From positions 123,103,415 to 123,167,414 of the forward strand of contig NC_089979.1 in the NCBI RefSeq assembly GCF_036417845.1: a stretch of DNA of 64,000 nt. Reading direction: 5' to 3'. Source of the stretch: Apteryx mantelli (Eukaryota; Chordata; Aves; Apterygiformes; Apterygidae). The notes under the pieces are model-generated. The model was not told where the DNA came from. It worked only from the letters and a program-made list of their open reading frames with translations, and made no database searches. The translations under genes were made by a program, and so were the position numbers. Positions 51,001 through 61,879 of this stretch are shown piece after piece. Positions within the stretch are counted from its first letter, which is position 1; each line of letters begins with the position of its first letter.

Positions 51001-53620
51001 TAAAATAGTTAAGAATAGCTATACTGTGTCAGACCAAAGATCTGTCTAAACCCTATCATTCGTTAGCTTAGGGAAAGGCTATATGAATGGGGCCAAAATA
51101 TGGTGGGGGGTTTTTTTCCTTTCTTTAACTCTGTCCTCCTTCCCAGTTTTTAACAATCTATGCTTGAGAAAAATACTTGAAGATAAAATGTCATCTCGTG
51201 TTAAGAGCATTCAGTAATCTTTTTTTCTCTTAATTGTCTAATTACATTTTGAACCAATTTACATTTTGTGGCTCTAAAATATCCTGTGGCAGCAAATTAT
51301 ACAGTTTAAGTGTAGCATGTGTATGTGAAGGAGAGAGAGGTGTTCTTTTTTTATAGACCTGCGGCCTGATGGCATTCTCTTGCTCTTGTGCCGTTGAAAA
51401 TACGAAGAGTCCTCTGTATTTATCACCTCTGCTTTTTTATTTCATCGATATGTCATATTTCCCCTTAATTATCTTTTTTATTGAAGCTGGAAATTCCTTT
51501 CCATTTAATGTTTGTGTGAACAGAACCCATTTAGCAGTTCTGATTGATTGTTCTTATCTTCCTGCGTACCCATTTAATTCTTACATACTCACTTTGAGTA
51601 ACCAGTGCAGCTCACAGCAGTGGTTGTTACAGGGGCTCCGAGTACAGGAAAATAGTTTGACATACAGGATTTACTTTGCACTTGCAGATGAATGTGTTTT
51701 ATACGCAGTAAATAGCATAGCTGGAATTCTGTATGACCTGCTGCAGTGAAGAGTTCAAATACTACTGTTAGAGAGAATTGTGTTATCTGTCTGGCAAATG
51801 TCAGTGTTTTAGTAATACAAGATTTAGCATGAATCTACTTTCCTTTTGTAAAGTACCACTTTTGTATTGTGATAAAGGTGTAAGCCTCTTTGTGGAAGTG
51901 ACTAGAACCTGCGGTTCTCACTATGTACAGCTGACTTTCTATCCTTCAAGGGAACGGCAACTTGAGATTTCACATAACAGGCAAACTTGGATCAAAGGTA
52001 TTAGAGAATGCACTCAGGAGAGTGGAGCGGATGCATTTGGTGCAGAGCAGGCTTTCTCCAGGTTAGCTTGTTAACTCCAGTTCAGCCCTGACCATGCCAG
52101 AACTGGGCTGAGTTCTTGTAAAGCAATCTGAGTGCCTCCGTGCAGTGCGGTGCTGTGCAAATGCACTGACATCTCATCCTGAGGTCTGGAGAGAGTGGTG
52201 TTGAGCCCCTTCAGTAGTGACTTTACATGAGTCATCCTGAGGTCAAATAGTTTCAGTAGCTGGGTCCATGCTCAGCTTGGGCTGACTCATATCTCACTGG
52301 CTCTACAAATCTGCCTCTTGTTTCCAGGTGCTCTCACAGTAGCACTTACTGGATGAGACATAGCACCAGCTCTGGGTGTTTGTGTGGTACGGTGTCCAAC
52401 TTCATCTCTTCTGGAATCTGGAGGATTACCGAATGCGGGCAGAGTTGTCTCAGCTCCGGTGCAGCTGATGCTCACCCACCTAGCTGTATCCAAGCTGACC
52501 CCATGCACAACTGTGCTGCACTCTAAGCACGCTGCATCTCCAGGTGCTGAGCATACCCACGCTAGTTCCACACAGTCAGATTGGAGGCATGGAGGCCTTT
52601 TGGCTCAGATTGCATCTTGTAGGGCAGTGACTGTGGTGTTTCTACAACCAAGCTGGCTCCAGAATAAATACAGCTATAATGTGGCACAGTGCCTGAGCTA
52701 GTGTGTCTTGCTCAACCTGAACTGTCTCTGCGTCAGATGGTCCACAGTTCCAGTGACTCTTGATTAATTCTCCAGATTAACTTTATTTCTGAGGAGCCTG
52801 AATTTGCCATGTGGTCTGTCCTCTTACTACTTTTTGTCTGGGCTGAGTGGAAAAAATTCATCTGTAAGTTATGCTTACAATATTCTCTGTACTTCCTGCA
52901 GTTGATAAGATATTAATATTCTTAATATACATTAGTTGACTGTACCTGACATCCATTGTTGTAGATGACATGTGGGGTCTTAGTTAAGAAGATAGAGTAG
53001 TCATTGCTCAGCTGACTCATTAACCTGGTTTTATTCTCAAAGTTTAAACTTTGAAGGTTAAAAACTTCCATCCCTCATCTTAAAAATGAAGCCTCAGAGG
53101 ATTTTTATTTTGGTATATTACCATTATCTGGCCACACAAAAATTTGGTCACGTGTGTTTTCAAACATGACTCTTTGTAAGCATGCTATTGCATGTAGTCA
53201 TGAAAGCATGTCCAGTCTAACCTCTGAAGTATACACAGGTACTGACTTGCACAAAAATCTCAACTGTGCCATAACTGTACATGAAGTGATACCTTTGTAT
53301 GCATATAATCTATAAATATACTTATTTCAAGGGTGTTTCTTTTTTTGAAAAGAGCACATCCTAATTTTGTCACTATGTCATCTTCATTTACTAGGATGAT
53401 GATTACCGAAAAGGAGCTAATCAATACTTCCACTGAAAAATTTTCTTTGGATCGGCTGTATAAGGAACCCAGTGTTTCCAGTGTGCAGATGATAGATTGT
53501 TGTAAGCGACTGCTAGAAGAATCATTACCATACCTACAAGGCATGCATCTTTGCATTTCACATTTCTACTCTGTGCTGCAGGATGGAGACCTCTGTATAC
53601 CTTGGAACTGGAAAAGCTGA
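36041..53620 (+). CDS. TCAIM: TCAIM, complete coding region (10 coding exons, 489 residues)
   Basis: T-cell activation inhibitor, mitochondrial: a mitochondrial protein linked to restraint of T-cell activation and to control of mitochondrial metabolism. Exons 36041-36069, 39233-39368, 39938-40091, 41306-41552, 43099-43221, 45373-45470, 47649-47740, 48709-48941, 49484-49615 and 53395-53620 total 1470 bases with all phases matching, so 489 residues (the human protein is about 496). The ATG at 36,041 is chosen because MFCCLRTVKRLCLEK matches the known N-terminus and an in-frame TGA lies at 36,029. Residues 1-28 are basic with one acid, a mitochondrial presequence. HPD at 44-46 lies in a helix-loop-helix like that of J-domains. 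The body (about 100-489) has conserved blocks including PIKWDKTYYSFTGFKDP, HPRSLRGLQMIL and the C-terminal GDLCIPWNWK. No broken residues or frameshifts were found. Confidence 0.96.
36070..39232 (+). other. TCAIM intron 2
   Basis: 3.2-kb AT-rich intron. No repeat or exon recognised. The small open frames (36,777-36,980, 37,363-37,671, 38,441-38,683) have no family features. Confidence 0.8.
39233..39368 (+). CDS. TCAIM: TCAIM exon 3 (presequence end and HPD motif)
   Basis: Residues 10-55. Contains LCLEKILPQCILQSRSLSG (end of the targeting region) and ALRPFYFAVHPDFFGQHP, with the HPD tripeptide at residues 44-46. Acceptor TTTGTTAG, donor GTAAAA. Confidence 0.96.
39669..39686. repeat. Homopolymer G18
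   Basis: Uninterrupted run of 18 G in TCAIM intron 3. A potential G-quadruplex on the + strand and a likely slippage site; the true length may be uncertain in the assembly. Confidence 0.9.
39938..40091 (+). CDS. TCAIM: TCAIM exon 4
   Basis: 51 codons plus one base (residues 56-106): EVNENSLKRLNGYLENLQKP, then FKPTRLTFYVRES. Completes the J-like helical region and begins the body. Acceptor AAATAG, donor GTGCTT. Confidence 0.95.
40092..41305 (+). other. TCAIM intron 4
   Basis: 1.2-kb AT-rich intron; nothing recognised. Confidence 0.8.
41306..41552 (+). CDS. TCAIM: TCAIM exon 5
   Basis: Residues 107-188 plus two bases. FRAVSFTLRTRDLLSTVLDI, then NRPIKWDKTYYSFTGFKDP. Acceptor TTTATAG, donor GTATGT. 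Confidence 0.96.
41553..43098 (+). other. TCAIM intron 5
   Basis: 1.5-kb AT-rich intron with TTTTTTG runs near 41,640. Nothing else recognised. Confidence 0.8.
43099..43221 (+). CDS. TCAIM: TCAIM exon 6
   Basis: Residues 189-229 plus two bases. SWLDDNEAGAVKKLKKSLPL, then RKELERLKFELSHHLQLSDI: a charged, coiled-coil-like helix. Acceptor TTTCTAAG, donor GTAATA. Confidence 0.96.
43222..45372 (+). other. TCAIM intron 6
   Basis: 2.2-kb AT-rich intron; a G-rich run near 44,035-44,065 and A14/T13 tracts. No exon or repeat family recognised. Confidence 0.8.
45373..45470 (+). CDS. TCAIM: TCAIM exon 7
   Basis: Residues 230-262 plus one base. WQRSWGIAHRCSQLHSLGRL is the conserved core. Acceptor TTACTTAG, donor GTATAT. 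Confidence 0.96.
45471..47648 (+). other. TCAIM intron 7
   Basis: 2.2-kb intron with an ancient CR1 remnant at 46,110-46,320 (separate entry); otherwise AT-rich. Confidence 0.8.
46110..46320 (+). mobile_element. Ancient CR1-type LINE 3' remnant (+)
   Basis: AGGACAATAAGCAATAGGTTTA, then further on TATTGGACAAACACCTGTCA and TAATCTTACACTGAGG, ending TACACTAGATG. Order and wording follow the 3' part of old CR1 families shared by birds, crocodilians and turtles (end of ORF2 and 3' UTR). Heavily diverged, so the insertion is old. Confidence 0.7.
47649..47740 (+). CDS. TCAIM: TCAIM exon 8
   Basis: Residues 263-293: RTLIFTDRSGMSAAGHIMLG, then TMDVHHHWTK with three consecutive histidines. Acceptor ATCATTAG, donor GTAAGA. 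Confidence 0.96.
47741..48708 (+). other. TCAIM intron 8
   Basis: 968-bp intron. Holds a small GGAAT/ATTCC-rich patch at 48,521-48,572; nothing else. Confidence 0.8.
48521..48572. repeat. ATTCC/GGAAT-rich patch
   Basis: GGAATTCCATTCCATTCC and nearby GGAATT repeats form a short pentamer array with internal palindromes. Confidence 0.65.
48709..48941 (+). CDS. TCAIM: TCAIM exon 9
   Basis: 77 codons plus two bases (residues 294-370). LLGGIQVIYIEELQPLLTLE, then FHPRSLRGLQMILE. Acceptor GCACAG, donor GTACGT. Confidence 0.96.
48942..49483 (+). other. TCAIM intron 9
   Basis: 542-bp AT-rich intron; nothing seen. Confidence 0.85.
49484..49615 (+). CDS. TCAIM: TCAIM exon 10
   Basis: Residues 371-414 plus two bases: DRYAPSLHELGHFTIPTACD, then LQWFIIAKAQEARQNLKRKE. 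Acceptor GTTACAG, donor GTAAGT at 49,616. Confidence 0.96.
49616..53394 (+). other. TCAIM intron 10 (3.8 kb)
   Basis: Longest TCAIM intron. An ancient CR1-like remnant lies at 51,009-51,475. From about 51,950 to 52,760 the sequence is GC-richer and CpG-containing, with an AATAAA at 52,663, and might be an old LTR-type repeat, but no terminal repeats or ORFs were identified. Confidence 0.7.
51009..51475 (-). mobile_element. Ancient CR1/L3-like LINE remnant (minus)
   Basis: The + strand starts AGAATAGCTATACTGTGTCA, then GACCAAAGATCTGTCTAAACCC. It continues with a TTTTGAACCAATTTACATTT-like line, CCTGTGGCAGCAAATTATAC, CCTGCGGCCTGATGGCATT and TATCACCTCTG. The series of landmarks matches the reversed 3' region of an old amniote CR1/L3-like family. 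Strongly diverged; both ends approximate. An open frame starting at 51,369 overlaps it and is not a gene. Confidence 0.6.
53395..53620 (+). CDS. TCAIM: TCAIM terminal coding exon
   Basis: Residues 415-489 and TGA at 53,618-53,620. EKFSLDRLYKEPSVSSVQMI, then DCCKRLLEESLPYLQGMHLC and GDLCIPWNWKS. Acceptor TTTACTAG ends at 53,394. Confidence 0.97.
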
Positions 53621-54705
53621 GAACATATCTGATAATCAGATGAATTGTTTATTTTCTGTAAGACGCTATAAATATGAATGGTTTTTTTAAGAGTAAATTA
53701 TTAAAATCTGTATTTTGATATCAGTATTCAACCCAAACATTTACTTTTAACTGCTTCTCAAACAGGATTGGAGTCCTAGACAATTTGCAGGATATGCAGT
53801 ATTCCCAGTTCTAGGAAAGATGTCTGTACAGTTTCCATATGCCTGTAGTAGTCCAAGTGTAGGGTAGCAGTTGTGGAATCACATTTTTGTAGTGAATTAT
53901 GAAAAACTATTACACTGCAAGTCTGCAGAAAATGTACATGTGGATTTTTAATATATATAAGTATTGCCAGATAGATTTTTCTTAAATATAGGGAAGAGTG
54001 TTCCACTCCTACCAGGCACTACATATCTTAAGGGATTAATTGAATGCAGAAGTTGAGTACATAATACTGCTGGTGGCAATATTGGCATTTCATATTGCTA
54101 CCTCCTACTGAATAAAAAAGAAAACCTACATCAGAATATTTTTACTTTGCAGAAAAAAGCAGTACCTTGAACTTGGTTTCAGTAGTTTCATATACTGATC
54201 CAATGTTGTTGCCTTAGAATTCCCAAATATGCCTCCTGTGCTGTCTGCAGTTACCTTAGAGGAAATGCCAGTTTATTTTTGTTTTTCGTCATTTGTTCCA
54301 TAAATACAGACCATCCTTTTTATGTACACTACTAACAGATTGCAAATCCCATCCACAGCACTTACTGCCTGAGTGATTTAATGTGACATCTAAGGAAAGG
54401 AAGCATTGATTTGTGTGGGATTGTTTGCAGGAGTGAGTACTTCTCAGTGAGAGACAGGAGTTCACAGTAAGGCTCTACAGAGTAAACACATAGACCTTTA
54501 CTGGTACTCCGTTCCTTGAATAATATGAAATGAAGGTGTAAATTTATGTTGATATTTCTTCATTGTAATACATGCCAAAAGGGTTGTTGTATTTGGGTTA
54601 GTACTTTGCAAAAAATCGTTTGAGCAAAATCAGCTGCTTAACACTTCTGGACTTGAATTCACCTATGAAAACTGTCAGAAAAAATAAAAATAAGGAATTG
54701 CCTAA
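53621..54705 (+). other. TCAIM: TCAIM 3' UTR (end inferred)
   Basis: AT-rich sequence after the stop. AATAAA occurs at 54,111-54,116 and 54,683-54,688. The second is followed by a GT-rich stretch (TTGTTGTAGTTGTCTG) that suits cleavage. Both ends may be used, giving alternative UTRs of about 0.5 and 1.1 kb. Confidence 0.5.
54683..54688 (+). terminator. Poly(A) signal AATAAA (TCAIM, distal)
   Basis: Canonical hexamer 1.06 kb after the TCAIM stop with GT-rich sequence about 50-80 bases downstream. A proximal AATAAA at 54,111-54,116 is the alternative. Confidence 0.5.
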
Positions 54706-57700
54706 TGTTTACATGCCTTGTATTTACATTTGTCTTTAGTAGGGAAGTTGTTGTAGTTGTCTGATTCTTCCTGTCAGAAGGCTCAATTTCAAGTTGTTTA
54801 TTGTGTTGCCAAACTTAAAACAAAAAAATCTCCACTGTGATCTCAGACACTTATGTCTGTTTTAAAATGTTGAGACTTCTAAAGATCAGCTAATGCAGTT
54901 TTGGTTTGTTAGTTAGTTCTGACTAAAATCTTTAAGTAGTTATCCTCTATTGAGCATTACTTCCCTTTCTTCCATCTAGTGTTGACGATACTGTCCATGG
55001 CCCCAGCTGAGCCAGTCCGGTTGTAGCCCAGCAATATTCTCTGTAACAGCTCTTCAGAAATGGAGTATCTTCCAGAATAGGAGCTGAGCATAGCAATTTC
55101 TCTTCCTTGAACTAAATGACTCCTTACTGGCATCCAGGCAAGAAGCTACTGCCCTGTTGAATGTAGAGAGGACAAAAATCTGATGAAGGAGGGTGAGTAG
55201 AGTGGGCCAAGAGCCTGATATGACTGTGACAGGTATCCCCCTAGGGAACAAGTGAAGACTGAGACTAATGTCACAGAAATACTGTGACTAGACATAGGGA
55301 GGGGCTAAGATTTGTTGAGATTGGACCTTCTCTTTGAATACTAGATAAGAAAACTAGGACTAGCTGGAGGAGGAGACTTAGCTGTAAAGAGCCCTTATGA
55401 AATAGAGCCTGGAGAGGTTGGACACAAAAAGGAGCAGTGGGGACCCAGTCCTGAAATAGTAATGGGAGTAGGCAAGGACAGGCAAATGAGAATGGGACAG
55501 GGCTTACATGTGGGAGTTGTGGAAATAATTGGTATTAGACACTTCGTCTGGCATGGACCTGGAGATACTTGCCATGCCCTAATCGGGAAGTAGCCAAAAA
55601 AACTCGGGCAAGATGTGTCACCCACCCCCACTCCCCTGCAGAAGGCTGACAGCCTGCTCTTCTGACAGTTACTGCCTGGCTCAGGTCTTGGGTCTGTGCA
55701 ATAAGCCAAAGAGCTCCAGCCTTGCTGCTGTCCCACCAGAGAGGTTGTCAGCCAGGTGCCATGTGGGGAATATTCCCCCCCCCCTTTTTTTAAAAAAAGG
55801 TTTTGGATTTTGTTTTCCTGAGTTCCTAAGGAGTTGCAGGTTAAAATCTCTAAGACTGCTCAGAAGTTGAACAGTATCAAAATTAAGGTTGTCTATATAA
55901 TATAATTCAGTACTGTAAGGACTGGGTCTTAATGGAGTTGTTTTTATATTTGTAATTCTCTCTCTGTAAATCAGTTTAACTGCAGAGCAGCTGGAACAGC
56001 TGACTTTATAAACACAGTCCTCCTAACACTTTCTTTTAACGTATTTAGAGGAGGAATGGAAGAAACAAATGCATAAACTTAATGTGCACTTTATAGGTAT
56101 TCATTTTGATAAGTACTGTATGAACACTGTCCTGAAAGTAATGGAAAATTGTCCATTTAGGTAGCTGTATTACTTACAAATCCATTAGAATTATGTTTTA
56201 CTTTCCAGCATTTTAATGAGGCAAAACAGAAAAGGGTTTAGAATTCTGAAATCTGTGAAGGCCCACTCCTTTTATCACCATGCTAAGGTGAAAATGGAGA
56301 ACCACTGGAAACTTTGTGCTTTTAAATGGGGCAGAACACCTCAAATTCTGCTGAACAGACTGGATTATCACCTCGTTGTGGGAATAGCTTTAAACAGCTA
56401 TTAACGTCTGCTGTAGATTTTTCAGTACAGAATTCCAGCTTGCTCTGTGGCCAACAAATGAAAATACACTGGGTATGAAGTTTCAAAAAGTGTTTGCTTT
56501 AAAAACAAATGCTAATATTAGATTAGGTGGAGTTGATGTCTCGCTGTTTTTAATCATTAATATTTGCCTGAGCTTTCAGTTTTCCTCCTCCTGCTTAGAA
56601 ACTTGCAATAAACATTTGAAAGACAAGTAAAATTCTTACCGGTAATCAAAGACTGAAATGTTTCCTGTCATCCATGATGAGTTACTGAGCTGTGATACCC
56701 AGATCATGTCATTCAACCTTTGAGAATGGTTTAGTATTTTAGTGCAGCTGTCAGAAGGAAATAAAAAGATTCAATACAAGAATAAAAGAGATAGGGACTT
56801 AGGACAAAGTTTATCAGCTTAAGCTGTTATTTTGGTGCTGTGCAATACTGTGACTGTGAGAGATGCATGCATTGACAAACAGCACTTTTCAGTCTGTCAG
56901 GTGTTTGCATAATGTTTTATAGTACCAGTTCTGTGTGAATTTCCATGTTAAGTGTTCTCTCTTGTGGTTTAACATCTTGATATGCAACTTTCATTCTTTG
57001 TGCTGTATATGAAGATAGTGTGAAATTTTGTGAAATAATGCCTGTCTTGTCATTGTTCTTTTGGCTTTTTAACTGTTGTGATGCAGCCTCAGGGACTAAT
57101 AGGTTTGTACTCATGTTCTGTAAGATATTCAAAATGTTGATTACAAATCTTGGGAAAGACTTAGAAAACATTCCAAAAGATTGGATCTTGTTTACTTAAA
57201 ACATCCAAAATTCATCAGAACTTTTCTTGGAGAAAATAAATGGTTTTCATCTAGTTTGTGTACATTATAGTTAAAATAAACTTTTTGATGAAAAGATGAA
57301 ATTTTAGAGCTTATTAATTTAAACTTCCCCTTCTGAAAGTACAGCATTTGTCTGTGAACACATTATCTCTGTGATTCCTTGGGCATATGCATATGCTATG
57401 TGTGGGTAGTATATGTCCCCAAAGATGAGACTTTTCTAATGTTTTTCTTTATAAGCTTGGGTAATAATAAGTGTATGGGTTGTAACAGAACAGACCAGTA
57501 AAAAAATGCAGTGCAACTCAGCTGAGAAGGAGAAAGCATGGCTGTGAATATAGTAAAAAGTTAATTAAAAAAAACCCAGAGATATAGGTCATGGATATAA
57601 ATACTGTTGCATATAAATACTAGGAGAATTTGACTTTAAAATGTTGAGATTAAAAGCTGGGATCTCAATTTTGCACATGGAAAAAAATGTTTAGCTTTTT

Positions 57701-60700
57701 ACCTGGAAGGTCTTGTTAAAACTATACTATATACTGAAGTAAAAGAAAAATGTTCTTGTTGTGCAGTTTATCCTTTACAGCTACATATTCTTTACATGAT
57801 TGCTTAAGTATTGAATAATTTAGTACTTCATTTTTGCTAAATTTTCAGATGGGGTACTGTATGTCTAAGTAGCCAGACTGATTGATTACGATCTCAGCAA
57901 TGTGTTTCAAGCAAAAAAGCTTCAGAAGATATTTTATTTAGTAGAGCTGAAATATATTTTCTTGCTTGCTTTTACATTCTGAAAGTGTCCTTGTAGTGAT
58001 CTTCTGTTTCCATAGCTTTTGGCTATTGTGTGACTCCATATTTTTAGCAAGTCAGAATTTTTTGAGTCTATGCTATATGCAGATTTTTGTAACACTTGCT
58101 TTTCCTAAAATGTTTACTAAAAGAAAACCGGTTTAAATTGGCTCAGTCTATTCTGTAGACAGTGCTAACTACAACCTTCCAAATGTGCTTTAAATTGAGA
58201 TGCTAACCCCCTTATAAACCTCTTTTGTATTTTAACTGGAGAAACGAGTAAGATCTTGGAACCATGATAGTGGTCTAAGTATGTGCCAAAGGTAGTGGCT
58301 GCAAAAACAACATGAAATTATGATTAACATCAAGGTTAGATTAAAAAAAAAAAAAAAAGCACAGTTATAATTTTCTTGTTAATTTAGTCCCAACATCCCT
58401 ACGTAGCTGCTCAGGAGAACAAAGGGCAATTTGATTTAGCTTAAGATCACAGTTGGTCAACTTTAATTTCTTTTTGATTATTTCTCTTTAATCATCTGCT
58501 TTGTCATTTGATTTTATATGTTGTAGCGGCATAGTTGGGCAGTCAGCTAATGCCTGTAGTAGCTGTGTGTACTCTCTGTCTGTAATAGGATATTCTGAGA
58601 CCATTTACTAATAGCAGCAATTGGATGAGAACCCGATGTCTTCCCTCAAGACTGCTCTGTGATCTGGCAGCTACAGTTCAAGATCAAGGCATTTTCTTGA
58701 TCGTACTTTGTCCAACCCACGCATAATTATACCCATCAGTTTGTCATACTCCTGGGAACCTCTCATTCTGGGTGGGTTTTTGGTTTTTTTTTAATGTGAT
58801 GTTTCAAGTTCATTAAGTCACTGGGTCATGGATGTATGCTGAGTTTTTGAATCATGTTTGTGTTATGTTCCAAGGGCATGGGTAACTCTTGTTTTCAGTC
58901 TTGTGTTTGATTTCAAACAGTCTATCTAGCTGTAACTTCTACACAATCACAGAATGCTCAAAAAAATATTTAATGTTTTAAGAGTATCTGCAAATCCTTC
59001 AGTCCCACGCTTACTAAAATTACTAGGAAGTACTTACGGGGAGTACTACAGCTAGTTTTAATTTGATTTCTCTCACTGATTTTAAGCCAAGGTGGCATTG
59101 TATGGAATCTGCATGAGTTAGACCTCACCCTGCTACTAGAGATCTGCGAAGGCGACATTGGCTCAGGGAAGCAGAGCTTCTAAGGGTGAGTTAATGCTTC
59201 CTTCATCAGGACTGCCTACACAACCCCAGGGGAGGAGATTCGATAGTGGTGGCCTCCCTGGTGGGGTGGTCTGAAGAACCTTGCTCATAAAAAGTAAGGA
59301 AGGAATGGCCTTTCTGAAACTGGTATCTGGTTTGTTAGCAGTGTTGAGAGAATAACAGCCCATAGAGTTGTGGAGACAATTCTCTGGTGCGGTTTTGCAG
59401 ATTTCAAACAAGGAAAGATTCCTGGATGATGTGGCCATCAAAATGGGCAATACTTCTAACCACATGATACTTAAACACAGGACAGTTAGTGTGTTACGTG
59501 ATCAGATGCACATTCCTCTCTGTTTATTCTTTGAGCTTGTGAGACCTTTCTCCAAAGGTCACAAAGCTTTAATCTAAATGTAACTAACCAGTTTAGAAAG
59601 CTTTTAGCGACAGGGAATCTTGTCTTGGTCTGATATGATGCCTGGAATAGTGAGGCCGTACATAAGATCTGGGTATCTTAGACTCTGTGCTACCACAATA
59701 AAATCAAATTAATGAATCGGAATTTAAAAGCCTGTATGGTTGCAGATGGTTCTTTACTGCTCAGATCTTTGCTGTGCCAATATGACAAAGAGACTTTGGA
59801 GGGAAAACAAGTTGTGCTGTAAATCAAGATGAACATGCAATGTAGTTCTAGCCAGAAATCTGTGCAGAAGCCCGAGATCCCCTATCTCAGTTATGAGATA
59901 GTGAAAAGTGTGTGGGCCAAAAGGCCCTGCAGGTCTGAACCCCTCCTGGCCTAGATCAGGACTTAAAGAAATAAAATATTTGTCAAGAGAGATCTCAGTC
60001 AGCAAATACAGGGTACCCTGTTGCTAGCCTGTATTTAATACACGTTAATATTCAAAGGCTTGTGTATGGGAAATGACAGCTAATACATTAAGTTTGTTTT
60101 TTGTTATGGCTGGTAGTTCCTGATTTTCTTCACTTTTGAATGAGACCTGATGCATCTCCAATAAATCATACCAACACATTGTGTAAATTCATCAGCCTAT
60201 AATTCAGTTCAGATTAGAGCTAATACAAATCTGTCTGGGAGACTTTGTAAAACATAAGCTTCTACTGAGAGTGTTGGTATGTGGCATTCTTCAAATTAAA
60301 AATGCAGGTACATAAAAAAGGTGAGAAAGATATGGCGTGAAAATAAATGGGAACTAGAAAAGTTGTGAGGAGCATCAATAATAAATATGAGGATGAATTT
60401 ATTGCATATTATATCTAATGATAATTGAGTCAAGCTGTCATCTGTGTGTTTCCATATATATACATTTACATATATATATATACACACACACATATACACA
60501 TAGCATAAACATGCTACATCTCTGGGATGGAACACAACTATTAAAATATTAGTTAGCAATAATGCATATAATTGATAACCAAAAAAGATTAGCTATTTTA
60601 GCAGTTTTACTTATAAACTGAACAATTTTTTTCTCTGTCACAAAAATGCTGGTGCATTCTTGCTTGTGATTTTGTTGTTCAGATTTTAATTTTGCATATA

Positions 60701-61879
60701 CTGAGACAGTTACATACAAATTTCTTTGTAAATCCATTATTCATCCACTTTAAAAATATCTGCTTTGAAAAAGAAAAACTTGGAAATAGTTATTCATAAT
60801 GTGAAATTTTCTTTTTCTGTCTATGTTCTAATAGCTGTGATACAGCAAGAGTCTCTCTGCCTTTGTGACTAATATAATTATGTCTAAACTCTGTATTGAA
60901 TGTTTCATTCCATCTTTGCTGGGTATGGAAACCATTGCTCTAACCTCCTGGCAAGAGCCACATTTCATCTCCACTTTATGCTCCAGTCTAAAAATGAGAA
61001 AAGGGAACAGCAAGGTTTAGGGTTGCTGCAGCTTGGCACTTATTTTTTTTGCCCACCTCCATCCTAATGCAATTTGTCATGACCAGGAAAGAATGGCGGA
61101 TTTTGATAGCAGGTTCCAGCTTAGATCTCTCATATAATTTAGTAAGATACTACTACTCTTTATTCTCTACCCTGACTTTCTACATTTTAGAGGTCTTTGA
61201 CTTCTGTTAAAGTTTCTCTGTACTTTATCAGTCAAGTTAGTGCTTTTGATGTTGCTAATAACTCACCCTAGGAGTTCCTTCTGCTTGCTTGGTAATATCC
61301 ATTCATCTTATCCTTGATTGGCCATGGGGCCAAACACTATATGTTATATGAATTGCATGTCTAGCCCTTTGAAAACCCTGGAGACTTTATTGCCTTTGTA
61401 GATATCTTCAGATGTCTTCAGCAAATCCTAGCAGACCTTCTCTGCTCACAGTTCTCTCTTAAAAGCCCTGAAATTTAATTATGTCTTGATTTCAATTTCA
61501 AAAATCGCTTTTGAAGGATACTGTCTTATCCAAATAAAGCAATAGGCTGTATAATGAGCTTAGTATGTCTGCATAGCTGTTTGGCACTAAAAATTCCTTT
61601 CAAAGACAATGACCACTATTCTGACTAGGTACTTGTGTCCTGAATTTCTCCCTCATCAAATAGTTCTTGGTAGCTACTATTAATAGACCAGTTTATTTTA
61701 AATGTCTGTGTCCAGCAAGAACAGAACAGTGTTCAAGAAGAGTGAAATGGATTAGATGTTGAGCATGTCTCTGTATTCCTTCTTCCTTCTCTTCCATTTG
61801 CATTCTTAAGTACTAGTTCTGTTGGGCAAAGGCTTCTCCATCTGAAGTGAACATGGACCCTTCGCTGCTATGGTAGCGC
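54706..61879. other. Intergenic region downstream of TCAIM
   Basis: 7.2 kb with no recognised gene. The block 55,060-55,800 is GC-richer and purine-rich on the + strand and may be a degenerate repeat. 59,100-60,010 has open frames on both strands but no family features. A TA/CA alternating run is at 60,467-60,502. Confidence 0.7.
60467..60502. repeat. (TA)n(CA)n alternating tract
   Basis: 36 bp of uninterrupted purine-pyrimidine alternation: TACATATATATATATA followed by CACACACACATATACACATA. Confidence 0.9.

Noticed and set aside
51369..51749. 126-codon + strand open frame in TCAIM intron 10
   Set aside because: It begins inside an ancient CR1-like remnant, has no splice logic with TCAIM and no recognisable family.
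55395..55870. Open frames on both strands downstream of TCAIM
   Set aside because: They lie in a compositionally biased block with no recognisable protein features.
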